Of a stretch of DNA of 64,000 nucleotides, positions 51,470 to 62,576 are shown piece after piece. This DNA comes from Oegoconia quadripuncta (taxonomy: Eukaryota > Arthropoda > Insecta > Lepidoptera > Autostichidae), in NCBI GenBank assembly GCA_949316235.1, contig OX438758.1:310001-374000 (forward strand). The letters are read 5' to 3'. Below the pieces are notes generated by a model. That model saw only the letters and a list, made by a program, of their open reading frames with translations. It made no database searches and was not told where the DNA came from. Each line of letters begins with the position of its first letter. Position 1 is the first letter of the stretch. Position numbers and translations under genes: made by a program.

Positions 51470-51660
51470 GTATGAACCATTTGATGAGAGGGGAAGAAGC
51501 AAAAGTAGTATGTCAGGATCGTTGCAAGTGGAAATTAATAGTCTCTGCCTATCGCAACAGGAAGCAGGTGGGTAAGGAAACAGTTAATATAACAGGCAAT
51601 ATAGTCTATCAGACTGCAAGCCACTCGTCTGTGGAACTCTTTGCCGGAATCTATTAGGAA
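51470..51660 (+). pseudogene. Possible LINE C-terminal remnant
   Basis: A 61-codon frame contains EEAKVVCQDRCKWKLIVSAY, which resembles the last residues of insect LINE ORF2 proteins. No other domain is visible and the call is weak. Confidence 0.3.
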
Positions 51661-51761
51661 AGCTCAATCTTTAAATATTTTTAAATAAAAACCACTACTT
51701 AGGTCTCTGACTTTTTTCTTTTCGTTAATTCCTGCCTCGTGAACATTAGTTTTATACTATA

Positions 51762-53080
51762 CTACTCTGTGTAAAAAGTATCGGGAATATGTCAATAAAA
51801 AGACCCGCGTAAAAGAGGTCGTTCTAATTTTTTTACTGCATGTTGGTAGCACTGTACTGATTTAGCGCGCAAAATTTGAGCGGGATCTGTCATTTAATTT
51901 GTTTTAAACTACACTTTTTGTTGGTCATAGTTTTGAGTCCTCGGCGATTTTTACAATGGAAAATATTGTTGAACAAAGAGTGTGCCTTAAATTTTGTGTT
52001 TCAAATGATATTTCATGTGGTGAATCACTAAAAATGTTGCGAAATACCTACGGCGAATCGTGTATATCGAAAACAAGGGCTTATGAATGGTATAAGGCTT
52101 TTAAAGAAGGCCGAGAAGTAGTAGTAGACTTGCCTCGTTCTGGTAGACCTTCAACCGCTACGACCAAAGAAAACATCGACAGAATCAAGAAGCTAGTGCT
52201 CGAAAATCGACGTATGAGTCTGAGAGAGTTGGCTAGTGAGGTGAACATATCTTTTAAGTCCGTCCACAACATTCTCATTGACATTTTAGGCATGAAACGC
52301 GTCGCCGCTCGACTAGTTCCAAAAGAGCTCAATTTTGTTCAAAAAGCGCAGCGAAAGCATGTCGCTGAAGACATGGTTTCCCGAGCTTCTACGGATCCGA
52401 CCTTTATGAAACGTATAATAACTGGCGACGAGACATGGGTTTATGAGTACGACATGCAAACAAGCCAACAGTCTTCAGAATGGCGTCTCGAAAACGAGCC
52501 GAAACCCAAAAAACCGCGGCAAAGTCGCTCCAAAATCAAGGTGATGCTGACAGTTTTTTTTGACTACCGTGGTGTGGTTCACTCCGAATTCCTTCCAGAG
52601 GGAGAAACAGTGAATAAAGAATATTATTTAGGCGTCATGAAGCGTTTGCGTGAGAGTATCCGCCGAAAACGTCCAGATTTGTGGCAACACAACTCATGGA
52701 TGCTGCACCATGATAATGCACCATCACACACAGCCATTATAGTGAAAGAGTTTTTAGCGAAAAATTCAACAAAAGTTCTCGACCAAGCACCGTATTCACC
52801 TGATATGGCTCCGTCTGACTTTTTTTTATTTCCCAAGTTAAAATTACCACTTCGAGGAAAACGTTTTGAGTCGATAGAAGCCATAAAAGAAAATTCGCTG
52901 AATGAGCTAAAGGCCATACCGCAAATAGCCTATGAAAAATGTATGGAAGACTGGGTGAAGCGGTGGAGATGTTGTATTGCAAGCGATGGGGCCTACTTTG
53001 AAGGCGATAAAATAAATTTAGATGAATAATTTGTATTTTTTGTTTTATTGACAAATTCCCGATACTTAGTACACTGAATG
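51762..53080 (+). mobile_element. Mariner transposon, apparently intact
   Basis: The element is about 1.32 kb. The left end contains GTATCGGGAATATGTCAATA and the right end the same on the other strand with one A/T change. The inverted repeats run about 35 bp with a few mismatches and a one-base indel near the tips. TA dinucleotides lie just outside both ends (51760-51761 and 53081-53082), matching mariner TA targeting. Exact tips are uncertain by a few bases because of extra TAs on the left. Confidence 0.9.
51956..53029 (+). CDS. Mariner transposase (DD34D)
   Basis: An unbroken frame of 357 residues, slightly longer than the usual approximately 345. Residues 1-55 and 75-120 look like the two helix-turn-helix DNA-binding units, separated by a GRPS linker (63-66). 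The catalytic aspartates are D158 (in TGDETWV), D253 (in HHDNAPSH) and D288 (in MAPSDFF), with exactly 34 residues between the last two, the mariner signature. The usual WVPHEL linker is represented by ARLVPKEL (118-125). It would bind the terminal repeats and cut and paste the element at TA sites in the nucleus. All catalytic residues are present, so function is plausible. Subfamily was not assigned. Confidence 0.95.
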   Translation: MENIVEQRVCLKFCVSNDISCGESLKMLRNTYGESCISKTRAYEWYKAFKEGREVVVDLPRSGRPSTATTKENIDRIKKLVLENRRMSLRELASEVNISFKSVHNILIDILGMKRVAARLVPKELNFVQKAQRKHVAEDMVSRASTDPTFMKRIITGDETWVYEYDMQTSQQSSEWRLENEPKPKKPRQSRSKIKVMLTVFFDYRGVVHSEFLPEGETVNKEYYLGVMKRLRESIRRKRPDLWQHNSWMLHHDNAPSHTAIIVKEFLAKNSTKVLDQAPYSPDMAPSDFFLFPKLKLPLRGKRFESIEAIKENSLNELKAIPQIAYEKCMEDWVKRWRCCIASDGAYFEGDKINLDE

Positions 53081-53082
53081 TA

Positions 53083-53436
53083 TATAAGACAATACGTTTA
53101 TTTATTTGACACCAAGAAAACATTATAATTATTTACATAGGTATAAAAAATTAAAACTAAAATAAAACTATAAGGCAAAGACGTCATCCAGAGCTCCCGA
53201 TTGCGGTATGGACCCTAACACACTGGCTGCATTACCTCTCTGAACAGCCAGCCACTATAACATTAAGTATTTATATATATATTTATTTATTTATATATAT
53301 TTATATTATTAAGGAAGTCTATTAATATGATATTATTACTTTATTTATGCATATTTATCTATAATTATAAAAAGTAAGCGTCTTACAGAACTACCACGAC
53401 TACAGCACGATTATGTTAGCCTAGTACTGGTGGTTA
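53083..53436. other. No gene seen
   Basis: Flank of the mariner; A+T-rich with TATATATTTATTTATT runs near 53275. Confidence 0.4.
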
Positions 53437-53545
53437 GTACATCTGGGGTTTCCGGGTCAGTACGCTTCCACCTTCGACCTCATCTTCACTTAACATCAGG
53501 TGTGATTGAGGTCAAGGACCAACCCGTTGTGCATAAAAAAAAACG
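53437..53545 (+). mobile_element. SINE-1, 3' end
   Basis: About 105 bp from CTGGGGTTTCCGGGTCAGTA to CGTTGTGCATAAAAAAAA. Confidence 0.75.
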
Positions 53546-53949
53546 ACTCCAGGATAATAGTCACGTGGAGCACCTTCCCCTGTGCAGAGTAGACTTATTG
53601 ATGAGAGGAAGTGACTCTCGGGCGGTTATGATATCTTGGTATTCTAGTTTAAGGGCAGCTATGTTTGTCTCACATTATAAGGTCTTGCGAGACGAACGTC
53701 CGGTTTTACGAGCGACACTATATGAACTGACTGCTGCTACTGGAACAGCCAGCTACACTGTGACTGTCGAAGACTCTCGACTGTTCTGATCAGCTCTGGT
53801 CGAGTGTTAACATTACGTCGGTAAAGGGATTAAAGGGATTAAGCTCACTGACTTCAAGTATCGAGTACCATACGTTATTTTTAAAGTGGAGACCACATTG
53901 AAACGGATAACATTTTATAGAAATTAGACAAATGGCTGAACGTAAGAAC

Positions 53950-54082
53950 TTTCACAACAATGTTCTTGACATACCACTTAAGCTATATTATGAAAACGTC
54001 ATGACATACAATTACTGATTATTCACAAGGCAGACTTCCCAGGCAATAACGAGCAAGAAACTTAGGTTGCTCTTTTTAACTC
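53950..54082 (-). pseudogene. Jockey-like LINE 3' UTR fragment
   Basis: GAAAACGTCATGACATACAA and ATAACGAGCAAGAAACTTAG match the reversed 3' UTR. No tail is visible. Confidence 0.5.
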
Positions 54083-54160
54083 CCGTCGAAAAACGACGGG
54101 TGTTATGTGTTTGACGATGTTGTGTGTGTGTTCAGTCCTTGTCTGTATGTATAAATAATA
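54083..54160 (+). repeat. Hairpin-bearing repeat R4, copy 1
   Basis: CCCGTCG-AAAAA-CGACGGG is a 7-bp hairpin, followed by TGTTATGTGTTTGACGATG. The reverse complement of the whole stretch is at 59995-60062. Confidence 0.5.
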
Positions 54161-54179
54161 ATAATAATATAATAATAAA

Positions 54180-54390
54180 TAATAATAAATATTTCGGACA
54201 CTTACACCAATCATCTAGTCCCAAACTAAGAAAGCTTGTGCTATGGATACTAGATAACGGATAAACATACATAAATATTTATATAAACATCCAAGACTCG
54301 AGAATAAATGTTCGTATTCATCATACAAACATTTACCCGTCGCGGGATTCGAACCCGCAACCGTTGGTTTCGCTGATAGGGTCACTTGCG
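54180..54390 (-). mobile_element. SINE-2, head truncated
   Basis: Reversed tail and body from AATATTTCGGACACTTACAC to CGCTGATAGGGTCACT. The first 20 or so bases of the head are missing. It is preceded by an (AATA)n run. Confidence 0.8.
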
Positions 54391-54619
54391 TTTCTTTCAA
54401 ATGCTCAATTTTTTTGCAATTGTTACTATATTTATAACACTTTATTTTTCGGTTATTCGTTTTTCCGAGGTCAAACCGTATTTTCCCTGAATTAAACATT
54501 AAACTAGAAAGGTTATTAACCAAGTTTGAAATGTGGTTTCGGCTTCAAAAGGAACAAAACCAACCCAACTCTTTCCATGGGTGTCGTTAAAGGTGACTAA
54601 GAAACTTTCCACCAAAAAA

Positions 54620-54808
54620 CCGCCTCCGTGTAAACAACATAGGTTCATAAATCAGAGGTCGCAGTTACATGTTTAGTACTCGGTTTGGTTGGTGGTAGGG
54701 CATTTTTTAATTGTCCGCCTGGCTAGCTACCACAATCTTATCTAAATCTGCCGCCAAACAGCAATGTTAATAGGATTGTTGTGTTCCGGTTGTCAGAGAT
54801 AAGATAGA
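54620..54808 (+). mobile_element. SINE-1, diverged 5' part
   Basis: Head ACCGCCTCCGTGTAAACAAC (A-box deleted) to GTCAGAGATAAGATAG. The 3' half is absent. Confidence 0.7.
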
Positions 54809-54904
54809 GTGGCGTGCCCTCCGTAAGGCAGAAAAGCAGTGCATACCCCAGCAAATTGTAAGCTTTCTTGGCAATGCATTGTAAAGACAGCTGATTTTTT
54901 TTTA

Positions 54905-55700
54905 TTCGTACGTTTGTTCGTTACGTAACCTACTGCTTGTTCTAAAAGCAATTTTCCCCTGAGAAGAACAAGCAAGAAACCCGAAATGCTCTTTTTTAAA
55001 AAAGATTTTTATATTACAAAATTATTAATTATTATTTTATCTTATAATATTTGATTATTAATTGTGAATTAGCCTGTTTATGCGAACGGGCTGGTGATGT
55101 CCATGAATGTTTATCATCTAAATAATTTATTATATGCTTTATTAATAAGTTTTTATTGAAAGGAAGGTTTTGTATATCAACAGGAACCTTATTGAAAAAG
55201 CATAGCCCTTTGAATGAATTACTGACTTTGTGGAGGCGACTTATGTGACTTGCAAGTTTATCTTTACTTCTTGTATTGACATCATGTTTATCACTATTTT
55301 TCCTAAATGATGCTATATTTTTTTTGACATATATTAGATTTTCAAAAATGTACTGTAATGAAAAGGTTAGAATATTATACTCTTTATATCTGTCTCTAAG
55401 TGACACTGCAGGTCTCAATTGATAAATTGCGCGAACGGCTCGTTTTTGTAAAACAAAGATTGTATTTATATCCGCGGCATTTCCCCACAGCAAGATACCG
55501 TAAGACCTTTAAGTCATTTTAGTTATTTCCATAGCCTAATGACTAAAGGTGAGGTGGTGGAAATAACTAAAATATACTAATTTAGCAGTATTTACGTCCG
55601 ATATTTGTCTAATTTTTTTGACTGCATACGCTGCAGAGCTGAGCTTCTTCGCCAATTTATGGATAGGAGGACCCCATTGTAGTTTGGCGTCCAAAGTATC
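54905..55700 (-). pseudogene. Jockey-like LINE 3' end with internal snapback
   Basis: 55032-55493 encodes MLWGNAADINTIFVLQKRAV, QYIFENLIYVKKNIASFRK and FNKVPVDIQNLPFNKN. The upstream part (GPPIHKLAKKLSSAAYAVKK, then LVYF) lies at 55560-55690. Between them the LINE sequence is replaced by an inverted copy of about 27 bp of itself. The T-run near 54896 marks the 3' end. Confidence 0.75.
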
Positions 55701-56069
55701 TCGTCATCATCCATCCACCGGACCATAGTTTTCAAGAGAGACCTTGTTGGTGGACGTCCGATGCTGCTGTTGCCGGTGCTTAGTCTCATCGCCCATCAGT
55801 TCTTCGAGCTATATGCCCTGCCACATCAACTTCCTAATCCGCTAGGCTATGCCGGTGACTTTCCTCTCCATAGCACATTGCGTGACCTTGAGCTTTCTCA
55901 TGAGGCCCACATTGAGAGACCACATTTCAGTGCCATAACTCATGACTGGTAACACACATTGATTATAGACTCGTCTTCAAGCACTGAAGTATTTTGGACG
56001 AGAAGACGTTGCGCAGGTTCCCGAACGCTCATCTAAGCTGCATTCGTCGACTGACCTTGCTCTCGAAGC
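55700..56069 (-). pseudogene. RTE-like LINE fragment
   Basis: GGTGGACGTCCGATGCTGCT, TCATGAGGCCCACATTGAGA and CTTCAAGCACTGAAGTATTT are the reversed reverse transcriptase C-terminal region. A SINE-1 is inserted at its right end (56070). Confidence 0.65.
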
Positions 56070-56400
56070 TTTTTTTTATGCACAATGGATTGGTACTTGA
56101 CCTCAATCACACCTGATGTTAAGTGAAGATGAGGTCGAAGGTGGAAGCGTACTGACCCGGAAACCCCGACACATTTGGTGGACTGGCAATCTTATCTCTG
56201 ACAACCGGAACACAACAATGTTATTAACATTGCTGCTTGGCTGCAGATTTAGATAAGATGGTGGTAGCTAGCCAGGCGGACATTTAAAATGCCCTACCAC
56301 CAACCTAACCGAGTACTAAATATGTACCCCGCTGGGGATCGAACCTCCGACCTCCGAATCGTAAACCCAATGTTATTTACATTGAGTCACGGAGGTGGTT
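56070..56400 (-). mobile_element. SINE-1, full length
   Basis: A minus-strand copy. The T-run at 56070 marks the poly(A) end and CACGGAGGTGGTT at 56388-56400 is the head. The B-box carries a change (GGTTCGATCCC to AGGTTCGATCC). Confidence 0.85.
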
Positions 56401-56474
56401 AAACCTTAACCTTAATTCCATCATCTTCGGACTACAAGGCGTTATGTAAGGTACCCTTATGTAGTTATCATACC

Positions 56475-56635
56475 GAATTTAAGTGGTTCGAATGCGAACA
56501 GCCAAGGCAGTGGAGTAAGACTACAGTCGTGGGATCTTCAAGAGCAGGGTGAATAGGCATCCATGATAGATCTTCGACCACATCGTCACTTTCCATCAGG
56601 TGAGATTGTGGTCAAAATAGTAGCCAGTCTATTCA
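56475..56635 (+). pseudogene. LINE 3' end (FKSRVNRH family)
   Basis: GTGGGATCTTCAAGAGCAGG through CATCAGGTGAGATTGTGGTC in plus orientation, matching the insert at 9510 but diverged and without a clear A-tail. Confidence 0.6.
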
Positions 56636-56743
56636 TAAAACATAAGGTTTACAAAACGGAGAACACACTTAAGACCGCCTTTGTACACTTCATCATCTAT
56701 GTTAAATGTTCTTTGTATTTTATTTTTGTGTGCAATAAAGAAT

Positions 56744-56764
56744 TTAATAATAATAATAATAATA
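56744..56764. repeat. (TAA)n microsatellite
   Basis: Seven TAA units following TGTGCAATAAAGAATT, likely the tail of a retroposon ending there. Confidence 0.85.
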
Positions 56765-56765
56765 A

Positions 56766-56962
56766 CATAGGTTCGATTCCCGGCTGGGTATATATTTAGT
56801 TATCAGATTGGTTCGTGCTTTCTTATCTAAGTGACAGTTCTTAGCCAGTCCTCTAAATACGTTGGGGATTCCGGGTGAGTTTGCTTATACCTTTGGCCTC
56901 ATTTTCACTTAACATCAGGTGTATTTGAGGTCCAGCGCTAACCCATCGTTCATAAAAAAAAT
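56766..56962 (+). mobile_element. SINE-1, diverged fragment
   Basis: B-box-like GGTTCGATTCCCGGCTGGG followed by degraded body and tail (CCATCGTTCATAAAAAAA). It directly follows a (TAA)n run that may be the tail of another element. Confidence 0.6.
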
Positions 56963-57027
56963 TATCATATGAAGAAACCTATGTGCAGCCTATTTTAATA
57001 TTTCTGCCTATTGATGATAACCAAGCA

Positions 57028-57360
57028 TGAACATGGAACCTCGGCGGTATTCAGTGTCATCAATAGAATGGCTCGTCCCCATGCTGGGCCATAGCTTCCT
57101 CTCACCGGGAAAGGGTGCGGGCCATAATCCACCACGCGGGCCCAGTGTAGATTGTGGATTTCTGTCAGACTATAGTGACCATCTGACAATCAGTGTTTTT
57201 AAGCCGCCTCTGCAGTCCACCGACTTAGTTTAACAACTGCCTGCAATTGAAAACACCCGGGATCGACTATTTAACGTGTCCTCCGAAGCACGGAAAGACT
57301 CGTATTAAAAAATTAAAATACCACTAGTCACCCATCCACGAACTGACCACGTCCATCGAG
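57028..57360 (+). repeat. Dispersed repeat R1, copy 2
   Basis: GGCCATAATCCACCACGCGG, TCTGACAATCAGTGTTTTTA and GTGTCCTCCGAAGCACGGAA recur in the same order and orientation at 1965-2190. Read on the minus strand it resembles a LINE 3' region that contacts an ATTGATGATGACA tail at 57055. Identity otherwise unknown. Confidence 0.5.
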
Positions 57361-57734
57361 AACCTTCTATTCATTCCTATCTTATATTCAGTCTAATTTG
57401 TTTCTTCTTTGTTTTGTTATCACAATAACAGCGGGGTCCTGGAGTGAAGATCGCGATGCAAGCACAGTGTGAACGCTGCTCTGCTATACGGAGGCGATCA
57501 GCTCAGAGTGATACTGGATGCGGTGAGCTGAAGGTCGAGCATGCAGTATGATATGTCAAGTGATGGACAGTGGTAGCTACTACATTGTCTAAGTCTGCCA
57601 CCACGTACTTAAAAGATCATCAGCCATTCTCAGTTAGGCCCATAAATGTGGGCACTATCCATTTCGCTTTGATATGCATATAATTTATGTGCATATCATT
57701 TTAATTATAATTAATTATAATTATAATTTACTTA

Positions 57735-57950
57735 CTTTGTGCATTTATCCAGTGGGATCAGTGGCTCCTAAACGGTGAAGAAAAATATCGTGAGGAAACC
57801 TGCATGCCTGAGAAATACAAATTGGAAGGCATGTAAAGTCTCCAACCCACATTGGGCCAGCGTGGTGAACTACGGCCCATACTCTTAAACGAGGGAAGGC
57901 CTATATCCCGGCAGTGGGATGTTTACAGGCTGATGTTGATGATGCAAATA
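57735..57950 (+). pseudogene. LINE 3' end with (GATGAT)n tail
   Basis: AATATCGTGAGGAAACCTGC, GGCCAGCGTGGTGAACTACG and GGGATGTTTACAGGCTGATG. A longer copy of the family at 35650. Confidence 0.55.
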
Positions 57951-58239
57951 TGCCCATAAAGAGCGCTGAGCACCGATATACCTAGCTAAACATCACGTGT
58001 AAGTACGCGAATATGTATGTATTCTTACAAGTAATTTCGCTTGTGTTAAATACCAATTACACACACTGATTTAAAAGCGGCGATACTAGAACCCGTACTA
58101 ATTTATGACAAACATATCTCCCTTCATTTTCTGACCTGGAGGCCGACGCCATCTCTTATCTATCTATGAGAGTATTATTAAGTAAGCTTCTTCAATGTTG
58201 TTTCCATTGGGAAACTTTGCCAAGTGATCTCTGGCGCGG

Positions 58240-58910
58240 AATCATCATCATCATGTTAGCTACAGGACGTCCACTGCTGAACATAGGGCTCCCCATAGAT
58301 TTCCAAGAAACAAAGAAAGAAAGAAAAAGTATTTATTGCCAACAAATACAGATAATTTCATAGGCATAACATTTTGCATAATTAAATGTGTTTGTGGCAA
58401 AGGGATTGGGCGTCAGTATTTGCTGCCAATATGTCATATGTCAATTGACAGCGCTGGTTTTCAGCGCAACCCCTCTCTCACTTAGGTTTTCAAAATAAAA
58501 CAACACAGTCTTCCCGCGACCTTCATCAGGTCGTCCGTCCACCATGTGAGTGGACGTCCTACGCTGCACTTACCGGTGCGTGGTCTCCACTCGAGAACCT
58601 TAACTCCCCACCGGCCATCAGATCGAGCTACGTGCTACCCACGGCCACTTCAACATACTAATCCACTGCTATGTCAGTGATTCTCGTTCGTCTACGGATT
58701 GTTCATTCCTGATTCCATCACGTAGCAATGCCGAGTATACATTAAATAGTAACTCGTTGCGTGACCCTGAGCCTTCTTATAAGGCCTAGTGAGAGACCAC
58801 GTTTAACTGCCAATAAGTCATCACAGCCAACACACGTTGATTAAAAACTTTCGTCTTCAAGCACTGAGGTATTTTGGAGGAGAAGACTTTGCGTAGTCAC
58901 GGAGTACCGA
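58240..58910 (-). pseudogene. RTE-like LINE fragment split by (GAAA)n-tailed insert
   Basis: 58240-58312 is the 3' end (CATCATCATCATG tail, ACGTCCACTGCTGAACATAG). 58505-58910 continues upstream (CTTCATCAGGTCGTCCGTCC to GCACTGAGGTATTTTGGAGG). 58313-58504 starts AAACAAAGAAAGAAAGAAAA and is a reversed retroposon with the (TTTC)n-type tail also seen at 38365. Confidence 0.65.
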
Positions 58911-59229
58911 ATAAGAATTCCATGGCGGTAGTCAGAGCGTACCATGAAGTGTCTTTTGACCAGAGACAAGATTGTTTTTATGTCAAACATTGTTTTTCAT
59001 AATGATATCTGTTGCAGATGCACTGCTGAACATTGGCCTGACCGTAGATTTGCAGAACGATTGGCTGGAAATAATTGTTAAGAAGGAGTAGTATCTCAAG
59101 GTATATGTCAAGGGACAATGTGGGTAAAATGCTACACAGACGCACTTAGTTTTGATATGTGACTTCGTTTGTGTGAGTACTAATCATAGCGTTAGAGTCA
59201 TGCGATTAGAGGTGGTAACCAAACCAATT

Positions 59230-59548
59230 TAACTCAAGGCTAGGCTCAATGTAAACAACATTGGGTTTACGATTCGGAGGTCGCGGGTTCGATCCCCAGC
59301 GGGGTACATGTTTGGTTGGTGGTAGGGCATTTTTAATGTCCGCCTGCTAGCTACCATCATCTTATCTAAATCTACCGCCAAGCAGCAACGTTAATAGCAT
59401 TGTTGTGTTCCGGTTGTCAGAGATAAGACAGCCAGTCCCCCAAATGTGTTGGGATTTCCAGGTCAGTACGCTTCCACCTTCGACCTCATCTTCACTTAAC
59501 ATCAGGTGTGATTGAGGTCAAGTACCAATCCGTTGTGCATAAAAAAAA
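59230..59548 (+). mobile_element. SINE-1, nearly full length
   Basis: Head from GGCTCAATGTAAACAAC (first bases missing) through GGTTCGATCCCCAGCGGGG to tail GTTGTGCATAAAAAAA. A second, more diverged copy follows 60 bp downstream in the same orientation. Confidence 0.85.
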
Positions 59549-59605
59549 TCAGGTGGCAGCTCTTTTGCCTTCGTAACTATTACTATACTCATAACTCTCG
59601 TATTT

Positions 59606-59912
59606 CAACCACCTCCATGGCTCAATGTAAACAACATAGGGTTTATGAGAGGTCGAGTGTTAGATCCCCAGCGGGTATCTTTACTACTCGGTTTGATTGG
59701 TGATAGGGCAATTTAAATGTCGGCCTGGCTAGCTACCACCATCTTATCTAAGCAGTCGCCAAAAAGCAATGGTAATAGCATTTGTGTCCGGTTGTCAAGA
59801 GATAAGATTGCCAGTCCCTCAAATAAGATGGGGTTTCGGCTGAGTACGCTTCGGCTTCATCTTTACTTATCATCAGTTGTGATTGATGTCCAGTTCTAAA
59901 CCGTCGTGCATG
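59606..59912 (+). mobile_element. SINE-1, diverged full-length copy
   Basis: Starts ACCTCCATGGCTCAATG and ends CCGTCGTGCATGAG. Several small deletions and the loss of the A-run mark it as older than its neighbour at 59230. Confidence 0.75.
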
Positions 59913-59994
59913 AGAACTACTATAAATTGAAAAACAAACGATTATGTCAACCAGAATGGTTTGGCATTTATGTTAAAAGCTAAAAACATGAAAT

Positions 59995-60064
59995 CGAATC
60001 CACTGAGATTATGTCCGGACGAAGAGTCAAACACATAACAACCGTAGTTTTTCGTCGGGAGTTA
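59995..60064 (-). repeat. Hairpin-bearing repeat R4, copy 2
   Basis: GTCAAACACATAACAACCG, then TAGTTTTTCGTCGGGAGTT, the reverse of 54083. One stem change (CGTAG for CGTCG) weakens the hairpin. Confidence 0.5.
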
Positions 60065-61014
60065 AAAGTAACCTCGAGCATGATATTGCTTGCTTTAGGT
60101 ATCGTTTTGTTAGACATTGATTAATTACAGATTGATGGGAAAAACTCACTCTTTTTATTTACGAGGAGGCAATTAAATGAAACCCATTTCGGCTTTCGAA
60201 TGAATTTTTATTGGACAAACGTTAACTTCAGAGAAGCCAACCATTACATCGATATTACTAGTAAAATACAATTAGTTCACAATTAATTAACTAACTAGCA
60301 TTACATTAAGTATATTAGAGTTACACCGTCCCAAACGTTAGCACTATCTGTATACCAAACATCATAAAAATAAACATCTTACTTCTACCCAAAGATTAAC
60401 TCTAGAAGGTGACGCTGGTAAGAGCTATATTTGTACGTAATTATCGAACTTTAAGCATTAAAACTTTTGGAAAATACAATTTATATTTAAATAGAGGATT
60501 GAACTGAATAGGAACTAATAATGCCAGATCTGATAATTCCCTTCACTGGTTGGGAGTGAAGCGAATTATACCTACCTACGGCACAAAAGATGTCTTGTTC
60601 AACAGATTTTATGTCTAATGAAAAGGGAAACTAATCAATTCCAATACATAATTATATTTAAGCGGATAGACAGTAATTTAATAGATATGATGTTTTTTTT
60701 ACTAATATTATTAAGTAGCGTAATATATTACAGGGATGCCAGTCGTCTAGGCCTCATCACGCGCTGCGCTGCCCTCTGTGGAGAAGAATGTCAATATTAT
60801 TATTCACCACACAAACTGTTGCCTCACGCCGACCCTGTAGGAAAAGATATAAAGATATAATATAAATTTCGATTAACAGTCTCGTCTATTCTATTTTCAG
60901 TGGAAGTTGTATGTTTTGGATTAGATGCACTTTAAATTTTACATTTTTCGTGATTTGTGTAACACATTATGGAATTAATAATAATAATAAATGCAATGTA
61001 TGGAGTATAGCACA
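60065..61014. other. No gene seen
   Basis: Unremarkable A+T-rich DNA; an 80-codon frame at 60618 has no domain. Confidence 0.4.
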
Positions 61015-61290
61015 AAGGGATATGGAAAGGTTAGGTGCTGGAGACGAATGGAGGGAATGAGCTGGACAGTGAAGAGAATAAATGAAGAGGTTTAATGATG
61101 GTAAAAAAAAAGAGATGCCTATTATCATGTGGTACGACACGACATTTTTTCTAAGAACATAATTGAGGGAAAGATTGAAGGAAAGAGAGGAAAGCGAAGA
61201 CCTAGGCGTAATTACTTTAACCAAGGGAAAGAAAAGGGAAAGAAGAGGTTAATTGAAGGCGGAAAGCAGAGAGACGTGGTCATTACTCCA
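61015..61290 (+). pseudogene. LINE reverse transcriptase C-terminal relic
   Basis: Reads WRRMERMSWTVKRINEE, then after a frameshift RHDIFSKNIIEGKIEGKRGK. This is the conserved C-terminus of many insect LINE polyproteins (the GKIEGKRGRGRP-type block). 61129-61377 is an open 82-codon remnant. Purine-rich composition reflects this coding block. Confidence 0.6.
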
Positions 61291-62337
61291 TCGACAAGTC
61301 CATTACTCTTAAATTGCAGAAAAAGAAGAATAATAATGTTTATTCTTAAAAGTGTACGTACAAATACAGTCTGTTAAGAACAATTTAATTAAGCATTATA
61401 AGGTATATGAGGCCACGAGTCATAAGCAAGGGATAATAGTTGCAACCAACTGGTTGATTCAAAGCTTTGTCATTATTAATGATCATCACAATACTACTGA
61501 CTAGTTTGAGTGTAGCTTGAGAGTGTGTTGTGATTTGAGTGATGCCCAGTCTTACGATAGAATTTTGACAGCAGTTGTCATCATGCACGATGTATGCAAA
61601 AACTATTGAGCAGTATTGTGTGAACCACTCCCACCCATGGAGTGTGTAAATGAATTTATCAAGTGATCTGTGGACTCAGAATATGAGATTTTTAATACAG
61701 TCATACTTGTTTAGGAAGAATGTATGTGTTATGCAGTTTTTTTGTAGACGAAGGGACAGAGGAAATGGACGAATTTATGGATAAAGGAAGTGGGAGATTG
61801 TAGAATGTGTCGTGATTCTATTCTGATGGTTTTTTTGGAACGTTTTCCAAATTTACATAATTTTTACAAATTTCGTAGGCGTCTATCGTATTCGTAAGTA
61901 CAAATCCAGTGTCAACAATTTAGGTGTTATCGATCACCTTTGTATTTAAGGTAGGTGAGGTAGCTACCTATTATTAATCTTAAGTAATGTATTTGGCTGC
62001 TCAAATTCGGTACTCTGCGCCTAGATATTTGGAAATCCATTGTACCTATAGTAAAAGTGTGCTCTGTATTGATGCGAAGAGAAATCGTGATGAAGTAAGT
62101 TAACGGTGGTTTGGAAAGAACATATTTGTATGAATATCTTGGTAAGATTATAATCCTAACTACTTATTAAATTTATATACTTTGTAGACTTAGAAAAAAG
62201 AAAGACGCAGCCATAATATGACGTAAAGTGAAGCCAATTTTCTAAACGTGTGTGAGTTATAGCTGCGGGTCTATGCGACGGGTTTGATTTTTATTTTATT
62301 TATTTCTGGGAAAGAAATAGCTATTATTATAAAATTT
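61291..62337. other. No gene seen
   Basis: About 1 kb without recognised elements. Confidence 0.4.
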
Positions 62338-62576
62338 TCACGACCGAGTGATGTAGTTGATAGTGACTCTGTCAGCGAAACCAACGGTTGCGGGTTCAAA
62401 TCCCGCGAGGGGTAAATGTTTGTGTGATGAATACGAACATTTATTCCCGAGCCATGGACGTTTATAAGTATAAATATGTATGTTTATCTGTTATCTAGTA
62501 CTATCCATAGTACAAGTTTTGCTAAGTTTGGGACTAGATGATTGATGTAAGTGTCCGAAATATTTATTTAATATAT
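62338..62576 (+). mobile_element. SINE-2, full length
   Basis: Head CGACCGAGTGATGTAGTTGA, B-box GGTTCAAATCCC, and tail AGTGTCCGAAATATTTATTT. Diverged at scattered positions. Confidence 0.85.
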
